Program-made: the position numbers and the translations under genes
The notes under the pieces: model-generated
What the model was told of the DNA's origin: nothing
Databases searched by the model: none
What the model saw: the letters and a program-made list of their open reading frames with translations, nothing else
From: Dipetalonema caudispina
Lineage: Eukaryota > Nematoda > Chromadorea > Rhabditida > Onchocercidae
DNA length: 64,000 nucleotides
Assembly: GCA_013365325.1 (NCBI GenBank)
Contig: JABVXV010000016.1
Location: 434,001-498,000 of the forward strand
Direction: 5' to 3'
Shown: piece by piece, positions 14,701 through 28,200 of the stretch
Layout of the letters: each line of letters begins with the position of its first letter
Numbering within the stretch: the first letter of the stretch is position 1

Positions 14701-15627
14701 GGTCGAAACTCTCCTACTACTTATATGACGTCGAAAATGCTGAATAATGGTAACAAGAATAATAAGCTCATGATGGTGAGAAATTTCAGTGCATTTTCAG
14801 AAACGATTTTTAATATTTAAATGGTTCAATTCAAATAAAATAGGTCTTGGATTACGTCTCAAACGAACAGTATTCCAACCTGAGAATTCCTCGAGGAAAC
14901 AAAGATATGTGCAAACACGTTTGCTAATATACAACGGTTAGTACATTAGTAGAGCATTTTGCATAATTCTAGTTAAAGCACATATTCAAAAAGTTAGCCG
15001 AAATTTGAGATAAAAATGACTCGAAAATCAATCATTCGGATGAAATGAAATTTGAGAAAAAAAGTTTTAAAGAGCCATAGAAGGTTATCGAGCCATATCA
15101 GAGAACTAGCCAGGCTTTTTATGATGTCGCAGTGAATCGTCTTTACCGAGAGCAGAAGCTGATTGCGTCATCACCATCTGATCTATCCTTTTTTCCCATG
15201 TATCGTCAGATGTTAAACCGCTGTCATCTGATGTTCGATCCATCATTGTCAACGATATTGTTCCCTGCAAATATGCCGATCAAGAATTACCGGAAGTCAA
15301 ACATCATAATCTCACGAAAGTTAAGACAGACAATCTCGACACAGTAATGTCCATCCCGCACCTACTTATTCTAAGATACATCATTTAATGGATTTCAATT
15401 CGTTTCAATTCATTTGCAACCATAAAATAATTCATTTAACAATTCCATACTGATTCAAACATTGATATTTCAATTACTCATATAACTGATAATCATACCG
15501 TCACAGAATTGGAGAAGAGGACAGAATTTTGCCAATGTTTTGCTCGATCGGCGCAAGATTTTAGCACCTGTAGTTGGGCTGTACACTTCAGATTTTGTAG
15601 CCGTAAACGTTCATTCTGTTCCTCTAA
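5747..15627 (-). CDS. max-1: MAX-1 / PLEKHH-type PH-PH-MyTH4-FERM protein, first exon(s) not located
   Basis: MAX-1 family proteins act at the neuronal membrane in netrin/UNC-5-dependent motor axon guidance (family knowledge). Twenty-two exons join in phase to 1041 residues: 15627-15499, 15264-15147, 14403-14258, 12399-12302, 11382-11268, 11161-11057, 10963-10796, 10696-10589, 10371-10273, 10132-9971, 9778-9698, 9575-9438, 9308-9152, 8725-8442, 8177-8077, 7880-7703, 7522-7367, 7245-7003, 6909-6803, 6659-6461, 6168-6007, 5818-5747. Order: coiled coil (LEEQNERLRLQNLK), Ser/Pro-rich and acidic linker to about 290, PH1 from 294 (CGYLIQ, RRYFVFRNGFLTLY), PH2 about 410-515 (DPVYIVLRSAEEKDKW), MyTH4 about 540-725 (ending NMPHSIPVLLP), FERM 729-1041 (VIDFDGST to LAEYIRCQKLIWKLS). 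The most upstream exon enters in phase 0 without an ATG, so a short 5' part is missing; possible start exons are listed among the findings. Orthology to PLEKHH1/2 is the vertebrate equivalent. Confidence 0.93.
11399..11418. repeat. A20 homopolymer run in a max-1 intron
   Basis: An uninterrupted run of about 20 A on the plus strand lies just upstream of the max-1 exon at 11382-11268, where it reads as poly-T before the acceptor on the gene's strand. No adjacent retroposed sequence or target duplication was seen. Confidence 0.8.
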
Positions 15628-18600
15628 CTAAAGCAGTACTATTAGCTTAATTTTATTAGCAAGCGATTATTTCAAACCGTTCTTACAATTCGATAAACAA
15701 AAAATGATAAAATAAGTTAAGAAGAGAGTCTCCATGTAGATCCTAAATTGGTATACTGTAATGTAAGGAAATGCGGCAGGGAATATTGCCTAAAAGTGGA
15801 CGGACGGAAATATCAGATATGTAATTTCTTGAAGAGCTATTCTTGCAAAAGTGAAAAGGGTGACAGCAAGAGGAATGTCACAAATAATGACATGCCACAA
15901 CAAACAAATGATGAATTCGGCCCTGACAGAAACTAATTTTGTCACTGTTTACTGGTAGCCAATGGTTATTGACATATTAAAGAGATCACAATAAGTTAGT
16001 TAGTTTCAAAGTTTCATTAAATCTTCTAAAGGCCTTTTTCAAATATTACTAACTTTTTGTCAAATTATTAATACATTTTATTTATCCAATAGAATATTTA
16101 AAATAATTTAACTGTAGCAATGTAGTATTATTTAACTGAAAAAGAAAATTGAACATTCGATGAAAAATCTGAAGGAATTTGAAATATTAAGTTTGGAATT
16201 TGTGGAAGCAGAAAAAAAGGTATGGAAGAAGTTTTAAGAGATTTTTGAAAGCAATAAAATTGGAGTTGCAAATTTATGAAATTTTATTAATATGAAGTCA
16301 AAAAAGGTAGAGTAACAAGAGGAATTGTTTCGTCTAGGATTAGTTCAATGCAGTTATTTATATTAGCAGTAAAAGCCAGCTAATGAGGAGAAAATCAAAG
16401 AATGAAAAAATGGGAATAGCTGAAGTGATGGTAACCTTGCTGATATTGCTAATCCATTAATTCTCACTAATTGCGATCACCTTTCAATTTCTCTGCTTTG
16501 TCTTTATCTATCATCTCATTTGCATATCCTTCACTAAATGGATGACTCAGAAAAGTTTGAATTAAAAAACTTCACTCTTACTTCATTTCATAAAAGATAA
16601 AGCTGGATTAAAAGCAATCGACAGGTGAGCTCAACTAAACAAACTAGTCAAAATAAAGGATGATATCAACGAATAATAAGAAATTGACTTGATACTATAA
16701 GCAACAAAGGGGAAGCAGGCGTGGATACTTCATTTAAATCATTGCGAGGTCGTAGATCACTTCCTTTTACTTGAGTTAAATCAGAAACATTCACTGAAGG
16801 AAAGGAACAATAAATTGACGTCTTGCGTGATCAAGAGAAAGGTTGATCTAATTTGTAAACTAAGAAATAAATCACTGTTTGAAAGCGGTAACCAAAAGAA
16901 AAGTGATAAAATTCTAATTGTGGATAATATATTTCACTAAAGTTTGTAGTAATATCAGCAGTTTTGGTAATGGAAAAGAAACCAGGCCTTATCTTTGACT
17001 AATCCACTAATATGTTAAGAAATCACTGTAAAAGATAATGCATCGAGAGAGCAGCTAATGGCGATCGCATAAGTACTTAAAGCATCATTTCTCCCGCTCT
17101 CATATTCATTTCCTACGAATGTATTACATTCCCTCGAGACTTTCCGGTTAGGCGATCCGGAAAAGAATATAAATTTGACATGAGAACTAAGAGGATTGAA
17201 AAATGCAAATTGAACAGTATGTGTATTTCTTGACACACTACTATTGAAACTATTAAAGCCTTCGTTAATACTTAAGGATAGTTTTTGTTTCTCTGAAGCC
17301 AACCAAAAATCCATAAAATGATCGGTGAATTAGGTTGTCAGTAGCCAAGGAACAGCGGGAATAAAGATAGCCATCTAAATGCAATTACGTACACTATAAT
17401 AGAACCAAATTTATGTCCATCATTAACTGGGCGTAACTGCTAATTACTTCAAATCTAATCACTCTCTAAAGTTTAATTAAGCTTGAAATAAGCCAGAAAA
17501 TCCGTACATGTGATCAGAATTCTCTTCCAATAAGTTTCATAATCGATATCAAACCTTAGGAAAGAAAATTAGAAACTTTAATGAGGTAAATATTTCAACA
17601 AGTTTTTCCTGAATTTGTTTAAAGGAACATAATGAAGACTTAGTAATAAAGTCTAAAAAGCCAATTGTAAATGCTAACTAAAAATGATGATTCATAATTT
17701 GTTTGAGGGTTTCTGTAATTGAAAGTTATACTTTTACTTGAGATCAATAATGTGCAATCAGTAAAGAAAGGAACAAGAAAAGTAATTCTGGCAATAAAAA
17801 AAACTGAAAATATTTAGGTTATAATGGGTTTTAGGATGGAACAAAGGGATAAAAGTAAGAAGGACAGTTGTCAGTAACGAATATGTCGGTGGTTGATGAC
17901 ATTGGCTTCAAAACAAAACAGGTCGTATCAGTTATCTATCAAAGTGCGCAAAAATGCATAATTGCCATTGTACCTGCTTTTCATTCTCACTCATTCCATC
18001 AAACAACAATTATTCATTTATCATTTCATCTTACAGAAAATTTTCTTCCACCACTAAAATCATCACATCAATAATGGAAAGAAAGGAAGAATTGGCATAA
18101 AAAATTCCAAATCCAAAAATTAAATCTATTCATCAAATCATTAATTCTATCAGGAAACCAAGAAGTTATTTATGTAAGCAAACTTTCTACAGAAAAAGTC
18201 TCAAGCTTTGAAGTCAATATTACCAACATAATTTGTTACTATCAGCTTGTTTCTCTGTTTTCGTCCTTTGATTTGATCTTCAATTCCTGAATTTAAATAT
18301 GAATAGTATATGATCAGGCCATTACAATATACAATTTCATTATCGTCTTCCACAAAATTATATTTACTTGAATCATTCACATTTTCTGCAAACAAACCTC
18401 TCTATATTATGAGCAATTTAACGCCTCACGTGCCGTGCCGTTTCAATCATTCTCATTGAAATGACGACAGATTTATGAATGTTCGGTTTTTGACACTTTC
18501 ATATTGGCATATTTTAATACGAATAATGACTTTTTTTTTTTGTTTTTATTTTTCATATTCATTCTATTCAATTTGCATGAAAAGAAATTGTTATGAAAAA

Positions 18601-19721
18601 GATTTCGTGAAAATCATCACAATTATAGCAATTAAAAGAGAAAGTGAAATGAGACTGATACTTCACAACAAAAGGGAAGCATATTCAAATTCGATTTTGA
18701 TTTTAATTTATGAATATACATGGATTCATGATTTACTCGAAAACGAACAGGAAATGTACTGTAATGAAAGAGAGATACAGTATTTTTTTTACAGATTACA
18801 AGATGATCGATAGTTTTTATAGAACGATGAAATAGTCTGATATGATCCTAAATCATAATTCCAGCAATCAAGAATGGAATTTGGAGCAATTATAATGGAA
18901 AGGACAGGAAGGAACTGTTTGATAGAGTTCGTGTAAACTGTGATCAGCTTAAGTGATCGGAGTTTCTGATTTTCGTGTAATTAATTTTAATTTATTACTT
19001 CATGTTTTTGCTCTTCGAAATAACACGATATATATTTTCAAATTCTTATTGTATTTTTTAGAACTGTATAAAAAAATAGGCCACGTTTAAATGGCAGCAA
19101 TAAAAATGTAAAATGGACGTGAGTTACTGCACTTCGCTCAATCTCATATCCAATTCAAATTTCAATATCAGATTCTTTCTCGATAAATTTCCCCTTAACT
19201 TCATGCTAGAGATGAGATAACAGTACTTACACATGCCGCCTGGCATAAGCATGTCAAGATTTGTCATCTTCAGTCATCTTGTTTCCTTTGAGAATTAATC
19301 CTACTATAACTTCAAAATTATGACAAATATTTTAGCATAGAAATTTTCATGTGAATTTTCATTCACAACAACAAATGCAATAAATTGCAATTACTTCTGA
19401 GAAGTGTCCTTTAACCCTAATCCGTTATTTTGCTATGCATCTTGTCGCAAATCAATGATTACAATACTTCTTACTATCGGAGCTGCAAATTTTTTGAAGA
19501 CGCAAAAATGCTGCCATTATTAATTAACATTATTATTTTGGCAGATGCAAAAGTTTAAAATACTTTCAGCAGTTCATTCTCATCATTTTAGATATTTGCG
19601 CCAATCCAATCTGATCCAATATACAAAAGTAAGAGGATGGATAAATTTATGAGAGAAGATTGGATGAGGGAAATTAACTCACTGAATCATTGTCTCTGTA
19701 AAATTGGGGATCCTTTTTACA

Positions 19722-19758
19722 AGAGAGAGAGAGAGAGGAGAAGGGAGGGAGAAAGAGA
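19722..19758. repeat. GA-rich microsatellite
   Basis: A purine tract beginning with about nine GA units and decaying into GGGA/GAAA variants. It is simple-sequence DNA within the 19-kb gene-poor stretch. Confidence 0.85.
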
Positions 19759-22700
19759 ATCATATTTCATGAGGGTCTCTCTCCCCTTTGTTTTATCTTC
19801 TTATTTTCAATCAAGAAAGAAAAGCATTTTTCTTTTGCTTACATAATTAGTTGTCCTCGGCTTGTTGAAGACAGGAATAAACGAAAGCAAAAGAAAAGGC
19901 AAAAAATGGTCTTCAGAAATTATAATCGGAAACTTTCCCTATCAGTGAAATTTAGAAATTATTTCTGAAATAAGAAAAATGTTCGAGAGAAACCAACAGA
20001 TATTAGTCAGTCAGTAAAATATCCCATATTTTGCGCAACATATGGCGTGAAAACTACAACAATGTACTATTTTTGTGGTTTGTAATAGCGCCATTAATGA
20101 TCATAAAAAATTGAAAAAGCGATTTCTCAGAAGGAATAATTGTATTATTTGTCATCTCGTGTTATCGAGAACAGAAATCTCGAAAAAGTAATTAAATTGC
20201 TATACAAACATTGTTTGGCCTTCAAAGGTAGAATCTGACAAACGCAAATGAATTTTAGAATTTATTTTTGGTCTCTATTCGATAGCAATATTCTTTCATT
20301 TCCTTACATTATGTTATGCTTCTGAAGGTGTTTTGAAGTTTTTTTTTTTATCTACAACTATGGCCAGATGGATTCAGAAGATAAAGTATAGAAAGTTTAT
20401 ATAAGTTACGACTAGAATTCGAGATTTGATGAAGGATGTAGAGCAGAATGTTTATACGATCAAAGCTTTTTATTAATTCTTTTCGAAAATAAGAGGAAAA
20501 ATAGTAGTCGGAATGGATAAAACATACATTAGGATATCAAAAGGTTCTTGAGCCTTCTTAGCTATCGGATGGAAAGCAATGAATGTGAAAAAGTTCCTCT
20601 GATCGAATGAATTGGTTAGTAGCAATCATTTATGGTCATCAAATGAGTAATATAAATAACGAAAAGGAAATTAATGGACAAAGGAAAGAGAAAATTATTT
20701 CGCTAGAAGATAATTCGAAATAAATTTTAATGGTTAACACAGAGTAAATCGGTCTTGACTATATAGAAGAGGTTCGTTTCCCTTTTTGCAGTGTACTTCT
20801 TTGAGTTCTGCTTATGCGAATCGATGCGGAAAGCATTAGCTAGACAACATTCCCTGAGGATAGATGTATCATGCCTACTTCCTATGCTCTTCTCGAAAAA
20901 CTCCAAATATTAACAGCTACATTCAATTCAATATCTGTTTAGAAGGCAAGATTATTAGTATCATTGGTTAAAGAATGGTGAATATGAACAGAACAAGCAT
21001 CGATTCATAAAATTACACACATTAACGTAAATGCTATAAAACAATGAATCAAATCCTTTAATTGATTTACAAAAAAGAATTTTAGCTCAGAAGTAATATA
21101 TCCCATCTGCTGTTCTTTTCACTTTTATCGTCTATAAAACAACTGATGGCATGAATTAGTTAAATTTATGAATCTTCAAGCAATAAAGCTATACGATTTG
21201 GAACTCTTCCATTTTATCTAGAACGATCTAAATAGAGAATTTGCCAAGCAATTTCAATTTATCGTTGAAATGAAAATCAAAAAGAAAGTATGCCCTATTC
21301 AAATTGAAAATCCGTGGTAAAATCTGAAGAACTGTTAACATGAAATAATAATATGATATATAGGAATTAACAATTCCCACAACTACATTCTCCTTTTCAT
21401 CTCCCACCTGATCCATTTGAGAAATGAATTCCATCCAAAAGATCTACACATGTAAAGCAGTTCAGAATTAAATTTCAAAAAATTTTACAACACAGATAGA
21501 AATAAAAAGTAATACGAAATAAGTAGAGATAAATAAAATATTAGTAAAAGAGAATACACAATGAACAATACTTTTTCTCCTAGGCCATTTAGATGCTTTA
21601 ACTTGCAACTCAAGAAATTAGAGGTCAACTCGAATAGCTGCTTTTCAGACCGAATTACCAATATAATCTTCCTGGTTCCGATGAAATGGATTGCTAAAAT
21701 TATCAAATGAACAAACCCACTAACTATAAATTCATTTCTACTTTTGTTGTAGACAATATCAGAAGAAGCTTATCAGTACCTTTTCTTACATCATTTATGA
21801 TAACTTATCGTCGAGCATTTTTTGATAATTACAGAAAGCTTTGTGTTGCTGATTTTCACTAACTTCACCTAAATTTTAGTTTCTAGTGGATTGTAGTCAT
21901 CCCGCTGCAGATCTACTATCTCAAGCTTAGGTCGTAAAATCAGAATGAAATTCAATTAGCTTTACTATAGTGCCTGCAAAAGACTTACGGGAAAGAAGCC
22001 AGATGTTCTCATTTCAATTCAAATTGAAGCGAACCAAAATAACTTGAAATATTTTATTTCTTAGCAGAAAACCAAAATGGCAAAGTATTCTAATCAACAA
22101 AATTGGCCTTATCTTCAGACCATTCTGAGAAATCAATTGAGTGCTTTCTCATCCTGCGCAGTGGAACATATTTCTTAAAATAGTGCCTTTGGAAATGGGA
22201 AAAAAAATTGTTTTAAATAGGAAATCGAGGCAAATCTCGGATAGATTGATGACAACCACCTCCGGTGACAAACAAAGGCCGCCTCGTTAGCTTCTCAGTG
22301 GAGCAGGAAAAGGTGAAAAATGTTAGTGGTGACCCTCCTTTCTTCTAAATACCCCCGTCTAGCGTCATCGATACCAACGACCACGATCAATCCAATACAG
22401 GTCCATCTTCAAAGCATGCCGACAGAGGACAAGAAACGGTGCTCGTTGGAAGTAACAAGGCCAAACATTTTATAAGTCTTTCTCTCTTCCTCATCTGCTC
22501 CATTGTCAATTCATGGATTACTTGTTGAAAAGGGACAAAAACGCACTAAAAAAATCACCTGCCACATAAAATTGCAAATTTTGAATTTTTAATAATAGGA
22601 AAAATTTGCTTTTCGCATTCTAAAAAAATTTCAAAGTTTCCCATTGCATATGAATATTATCTGACACTTACACACAGTACTAATGAAGAAAGTGATATCC

Positions 22701-22998
22701 TTTCCAGTTTCAGTTATCAATATCAATGATGGAAAGATATCTGAAGGTCAAAGGACATGGAGATGAGAAATGAAATTGACATTTTTATTTTTTCTGTATC
22801 GAAAAAGTTTATGCAAAGCTTGAAAGCAATTTAATCAGCATATCTTACACCTTTCCTCATTCCCAAATTGAAATACTACTACATAATGTTGCATTCATAC
22901 CTAAAAATGATTCTTTACAATGCCATCCTAATCACTAACAAATTCTTTGAATACTTTTGTCAAGTTCAATTAATTTAAATCTTTTTTGTAAGTCCTTC

Positions 22999-23017
22999 AA
23001 AAAAAAAAAAAAAAAAA
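22999..23017. repeat. A19 homopolymer run
   Basis: An uninterrupted run of 19 A. Nothing resembling a retroposed gene precedes it. Confidence 0.85.
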
Positions 23018-24408
23018 GAAAATTATTTCTAATGTCGAATTGAATCATTTCAAGCAACTGCAAGAGATCATCCATTATAATTGCTGTGGAAATGCCAGAA
23101 TAGTTAAACTAACGTGATGATCGTTGCCATAACAGCCGAAGTGAAATTTGATAAGGTGGAATGCGAGAATAATGTGCCTATGAGAAAAAACTATTGTTCA
23201 ATAATACTCGATGAAATTCGAGGCTACAGCTTAGAAATTGACCTCTGACACTCAACAAAATTTACCCTCTGGTTAACAAACAAATCCAAAAAAGACTTTT
23301 AACAAATATCAGATATTTGCTGCAGTTGTAAAATTTCTCAATTTCGAATGTAATTTCTTGCTTATGAAGGAAGAAAAAAGTTTTTGAGAAAGTTTAAGCA
23401 TTTCCTTCCTATGCGATGATAATAATCTATATCAGCTGTCGGGTCAACAAATTTAGCATAATAGTGAAGTAATTAATCAAATATTCCCAATTATCCTGGA
23501 TGTATATTTGTCGTTATGAAATGGCCTCAGGGATCATTTCGAAAACTTTTCTTTCCTTAAAGTTAGGCAATTATACGAACGACAGAAAATTGAAATATAT
23601 TTGTGTTAATTGTTGAGATGAAGAGAAGGTTTCGTATTGCCAGACAGATCAAGGTTCATTAAAAAAAAAAAAAAAATGGAGGATTTTGTTGAGGAGAACG
23701 GAATAACACGGAACAAATATGATATGTGCGCCTATGATATGAGAAATAGGTCGATGGTCGATATGAGCCCCAAACGTATCAATCACTTATATTTATTCCA
23801 TCCTTTTCCATTTTTATTTACAGTCAATTTTGCCAAGCGATATAAGCTTCAAGCAATGTTGTTAGTACATAGCTTATTCAGCTGCTCCTTTTTTTTTTTA
23901 TTTAATATAGTTAGTAAAATTGACTACTATGATAATATTTGAAAAATGAACGAATGACAAAGTTCAAACATATTGCCAATTGAAGTCATATGGATAACAT
24001 AACTGTCAGCAATGATGAGAAAGCCACATTTAGACAGACGTATCCGGCAAAAATCAATATTTACAACTAGCTTGGAGCATTTGCAGAAAATTTTTTTCAG
24101 ACTTAACTTTAATTCTCTGCTTCTTTTAATTCTGAAAAAAACAGAAGAAAACGTGGATCGTTGCTTTTTTGAATTCTAATAATACCTTCCATGGACTCCG
24201 ATGAAATACTGTGGCAAATAGTTATAAAATGAAAAAATTTCAACAAAAACTGATTAACATTTTATTCTGCTTGCAGAATATGCCTATTATAGGTCAGTAT
24301 AAAATACGGAAATTTCAAAATGTTGCTGATTTAGAAATGATATTACGAATGACATGGAAGAAAATGCTTTAACCGAGTTCTTTTCACTGATGAGGGAAAT
24401 ACGATGAA

Positions 24409-24440
24409 TTTTTTTTTTCTTTTTTTTTTTTTTTTTTTTT
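24409..24440. repeat. Long T tract with a single C interruption
   Basis: About 32 nt of T with one C. Simple-sequence DNA. Confidence 0.85.
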
Positions 24441-25206
24441 GATAGAGAAGGGAAAACGAAAAATTCGGATAATCAATGGTAAAAGAAGCATTATATCTGT
24501 TTTTGGGAACCATCTACCACTCATCATTTCGACATCTTTAACACAATAAGATAATAATATTACACAATGATCGGCAGCCGTTCCAAGATTTATGCAAATA
24601 TAATCGAATCATCACATACTTCAACACATGCTCCATAAATTATTGTAACATAATAGGAAAGGAAAAAAAAAAAAGATAATTTAATATGAACGACTGGTGG
24701 GTAAGCGAAATGTATCGTTTGTCAATGAAAGCGGAGATATTCATTGCGCCAACTTTTTGCAAGAATGGGTTGCTCGTCAAAGGGAAGAGCTCAGAATTCA
24801 GAAAGTGAAATGGAATAATAGTAAAGTAAACTATTAAGAAAAGTAATAACCAGAAATAACTAAATAGCTGATCATTTTAAAATAAATTATAGACAAAAAG
24901 CATTCGCAAAAAAAGTATCCACTTAGTTGACAGTCAAGTAGACAACGTTGTTGAAGCTATAATTTCGTGTTAAATGCTGAAAATTATATTTCTGACAAAC
25001 TGATAGCAAATATTCTCACTCTCTAAATATTAATTTTATTTGCTGTCTCATTTCTGCAAATAGCTACTACAATACTTTTTGTGTTCTATAAATTTTTCGG
25101 AAGTTTAAATTTGTCTAAAATATTTGCATAATTACTTTGGGAAAGTCTACTTTAGAAATTAGGTAAAAATCTTTGAAGAGAGCAAATTCTTCGTACAATA
25201 GTTGCA

Positions 25207-25234
25207 AGAGAGAGAGAGAGAGAGAGAGAGAAAG
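25207..25234. repeat. (GA)n microsatellite
   Basis: About thirteen uninterrupted GA units. The translated frame over it on the minus strand (poly Ser-Leu) is an artefact of the repeat. Confidence 0.9.
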
Positions 25235-28200
25235 AGTAGGGATTTACCGCAGAAAGGATCAAATATAACAGTAGCAAAGAAGAAAGAATACACTGGGATA
25301 TGGGTATGGGTACTGGGCCGTGAAGACAATAAAACAAGATGTGTACCTCCTTGATGAATTCATTGTCATCTCTTCGAGAAAATGTCGAGAGGGAACTCTA
25401 CTTATTGTTAACAAATTAAAAGTAAAAACTTTATGACTGAATGAGAAATTACACGATCCGAGAGAGCAATAACTACGATAACAATTTTAGAAATTTTAAA
25501 ATGATTAATTGAAATGTCAAGTTAAAGAACATCTTCCTATATAGTCAAGGAATAATTGGCTTTCTTCATTAAATGTACCTTGAAATGGACTGGATGATTA
25601 ACTTAATTACAACATAAAAAACAAACATATCACTGATAGCATGATAAAACTGATCTGAAATCATATATGATATTAAAAACTGGACTAAAAGGAAGAAAAA
25701 TAATTATGAAAACCAAAAAATTTCGTCGTAGGGTAACCCTAATTAATTAAGCGCTATCGGAGGATCATGAAGTGCTTGTTTTGGAGTATTTAATTGATTC
25801 AGACAATAATAGAGGGTGTATAAATGGACTTATTAGTAGTGGTCAAAAGTAGGCGATACGGAGAACATTGTCGCCAAAAGAGGACAGGACAAGCTGTGGG
25901 TGGTGGGACATTTTGAGGAGAATTAGATAGGGATCATCCATAGAACTAGTTCTTCCACGCCATATTTTTAAATTGTTTCAACAAAATTGAATAACAACGA
26001 GGAGACTGCTTCGTTCAATTTCGAATTTCAAACCTTCTAGCATATATTAAAAAATGTAGAAGATAACCTTTGGAAATTTATTACTATCTCTCTGAGATTT
26101 CATAAGCATGTTTTTGTGAACAAGTGAAATGATCAGAAAGATTCGAAATGTCCAAAAAAAAATCATCCTTTAAGATAAACTCAAAATGAAAAATAGGCGA
26201 AGAACCTGAAATAAGACGACTGTGAGCTTACTGGGCACTGATGGAACTACAAGTAAGCTGAAGAATAAAGTTTAATGAAAGGGAGATAAAAGTATTCGCA
26301 TGTGTGTTGCGGGTATCGAAAGAATAGAATGAAGGTGATAATGAATCAGGAGCTGTCAGACAGGTGTGCCCAAAACGGGAAAAGTGAAGTTCCAGGTAGC
26401 ATTCTTTATGATAATACTGAGCGAATGATTAACTGCGATCAGTTATGGAAATTTCTCCCAACCGTCTTCCTGAAGTGACAACATATCAAAGTTTATAGTT
26501 TATTCAACGAAGTTATTTGCAATATTTCATTAAGCATTCGGGAAAGAGATCGGAAAAAGAGCTGCAATTTTATTACGTTCGAAAGAGGCAATTTGAAGTA
26601 ATTTAAATTATCCCGGCCGTAAAATTGTGATGATTTTGTTGAGAACATCACATTCATGAATTATCGTTCGCATTCATTAAGCTTTTTGACAATTCCTGAG
26701 TGATCAACTGTTGTCAGAATGGTTCATTTGAAACTTCTAGAACGTATATCTGCTATAGAATGTATAACAATTCTCATTCACTTTTATATAGCTACGAAAT
26801 CCTATGGAAATTACAATTGCTTGCAAATATGAAGTTGAAATTTCGTAAAGGAATGATCAGATAAAGGTATATGATAAGTGATGGAAGGGAGGAACAATGA
26901 CTGCTTTCTGCATTTTCAAGGTTAATTACACCTTTAATTACACCTCTCTCTACAACATCCTTTTCTTCTTTTTTGCCACAAATTTATTGTTGCACAGTGA
27001 CTTCATCATCTATTTTCCTCTAACACTACCTCATCAAATCCTCCTCCTCAGGATATCATTTAGACATACGATTTTGACCAATGGCTATCAGTTAAGCATA
27101 CCTCTTCAAGACGATTCTTTACCCATCGCTTGATTTTTGCTGTTTTCTGACTTATTGTAGTGGTTTCGGAGAACATATCTGAACACGATGTATTCATTTT
27201 TGGCATCAACTACTTTCCTGTAATCAAAAATACTTTCTTGTCGAACTGAATTTTGATAAGGTAAGATGACGCACGCCCCTTAATTCTGGATTCATTGCAT
27301 GAATGAACTTCTGAGGACATTCAGAAAACTATAGAGAGCAGAAAAGAAGAAGAAATTGGAATTATTTTTGACTTTATAATCAAAATCTGACAAGAATTAA
27401 AAATTCTTCACTTTTTTTTACTCCTTTAACCAAAAAATGTAGCGCAAGAAATTAAAGTCCATGCAATTATCGGATTAGATTTGAGAGACATGAGAAATTA
27501 TTTTCTTGTACCTAAATATCTAAGAATTTCTTGAAATGAAAATTGAATTGGTATTTTCTTTCTATCTTCGGATACTTCTGTATCGGAGTATAGCATTATG
27601 TCATTATATTTTCTCTTAAAAGCATAAAAAGTATGCCATTGCGAAGTTTGATGTTTAATTAAAAAATTCATTACATAAAATATAAAATTGCAAAATAGCA
27701 GAAATTGCTATTTAGTCAGAAAAGAAAGCAACAGATGCTACTTGAAAATTTTTTCTATAACTGATTAATGTTTTTCTTACAAGAAAGGATTCTAAGATAA
27801 TACAAGAAAAAAAAGAAAAAAAAAAACGAATTGTTTAATGATTAAGGTGAAGCTAAAAAAGTTTTGAAAATTATAGCATATTTAGCAATTAAAGTATAAG
27901 CATTACATAAGTAAAAATTTGAAATCAATTAAATCAAATGCCATTTGCACAAAAATACCAAATATTTAGTATTTTTTTTTTTTTTGTTTGCGTAAAACTT
28001 ATAACCGCTTCTAAATATCAAAAAATTAAATTAAAACAAAGAGAAAATCTATTTTTTCTTCTACAATTAGTTATGAAGAGATGGCATAGGATATTATTAT
28101 TTACTATTCCTAAAAGGTCAAGAAAGGCGGAAAAGAACAGTGACAAACGTTTTTGTCCAAGCTAAAGCAGCAGATGTTAATTATGCAGAAACAAGAAGAT

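Noticed and set aside
15748..15936. Plus-strand Cys/Lys-rich open frame
   Set aside because: It begins with TTG, lies just upstream of the max-1 coiled-coil exon on the other strand, and resembles no family.
16141..16229. Plus-strand exon-like frame KKIEHSMKNLKEFEILSLEF before a GTATGG donor
   Set aside because: Lys/Glu-rich reading is expected from A-rich DNA; no acceptor, no partner exon.
17015..17314. Minus-strand 99-codon ATG frame
   Set aside because: Single uninterrupted frame without splice signals or a recognisable domain; unlike the multi-exon genes here, most likely chance, though not disproved.
18201..18395. Minus-strand frame behind a good TTTGCAG acceptor (ENVNDSSKYNFVEDDNE)
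   Set aside because: Possible max-1 upstream exon, but no donor gives the phase-0 exit needed and the second half is not protein-like.
18475..18813. Plus-strand 112-codon ATG frame
   Set aside because: Rich in Ile, Phe and Tyr from AT-rich DNA and poly-T; no flanking gene signals or family match.
22999..24440. Long A and T runs considered as poly-A tails of retroposed copies
   Set aside because: No coding or repeat body precedes them and no target-site duplications were visible.
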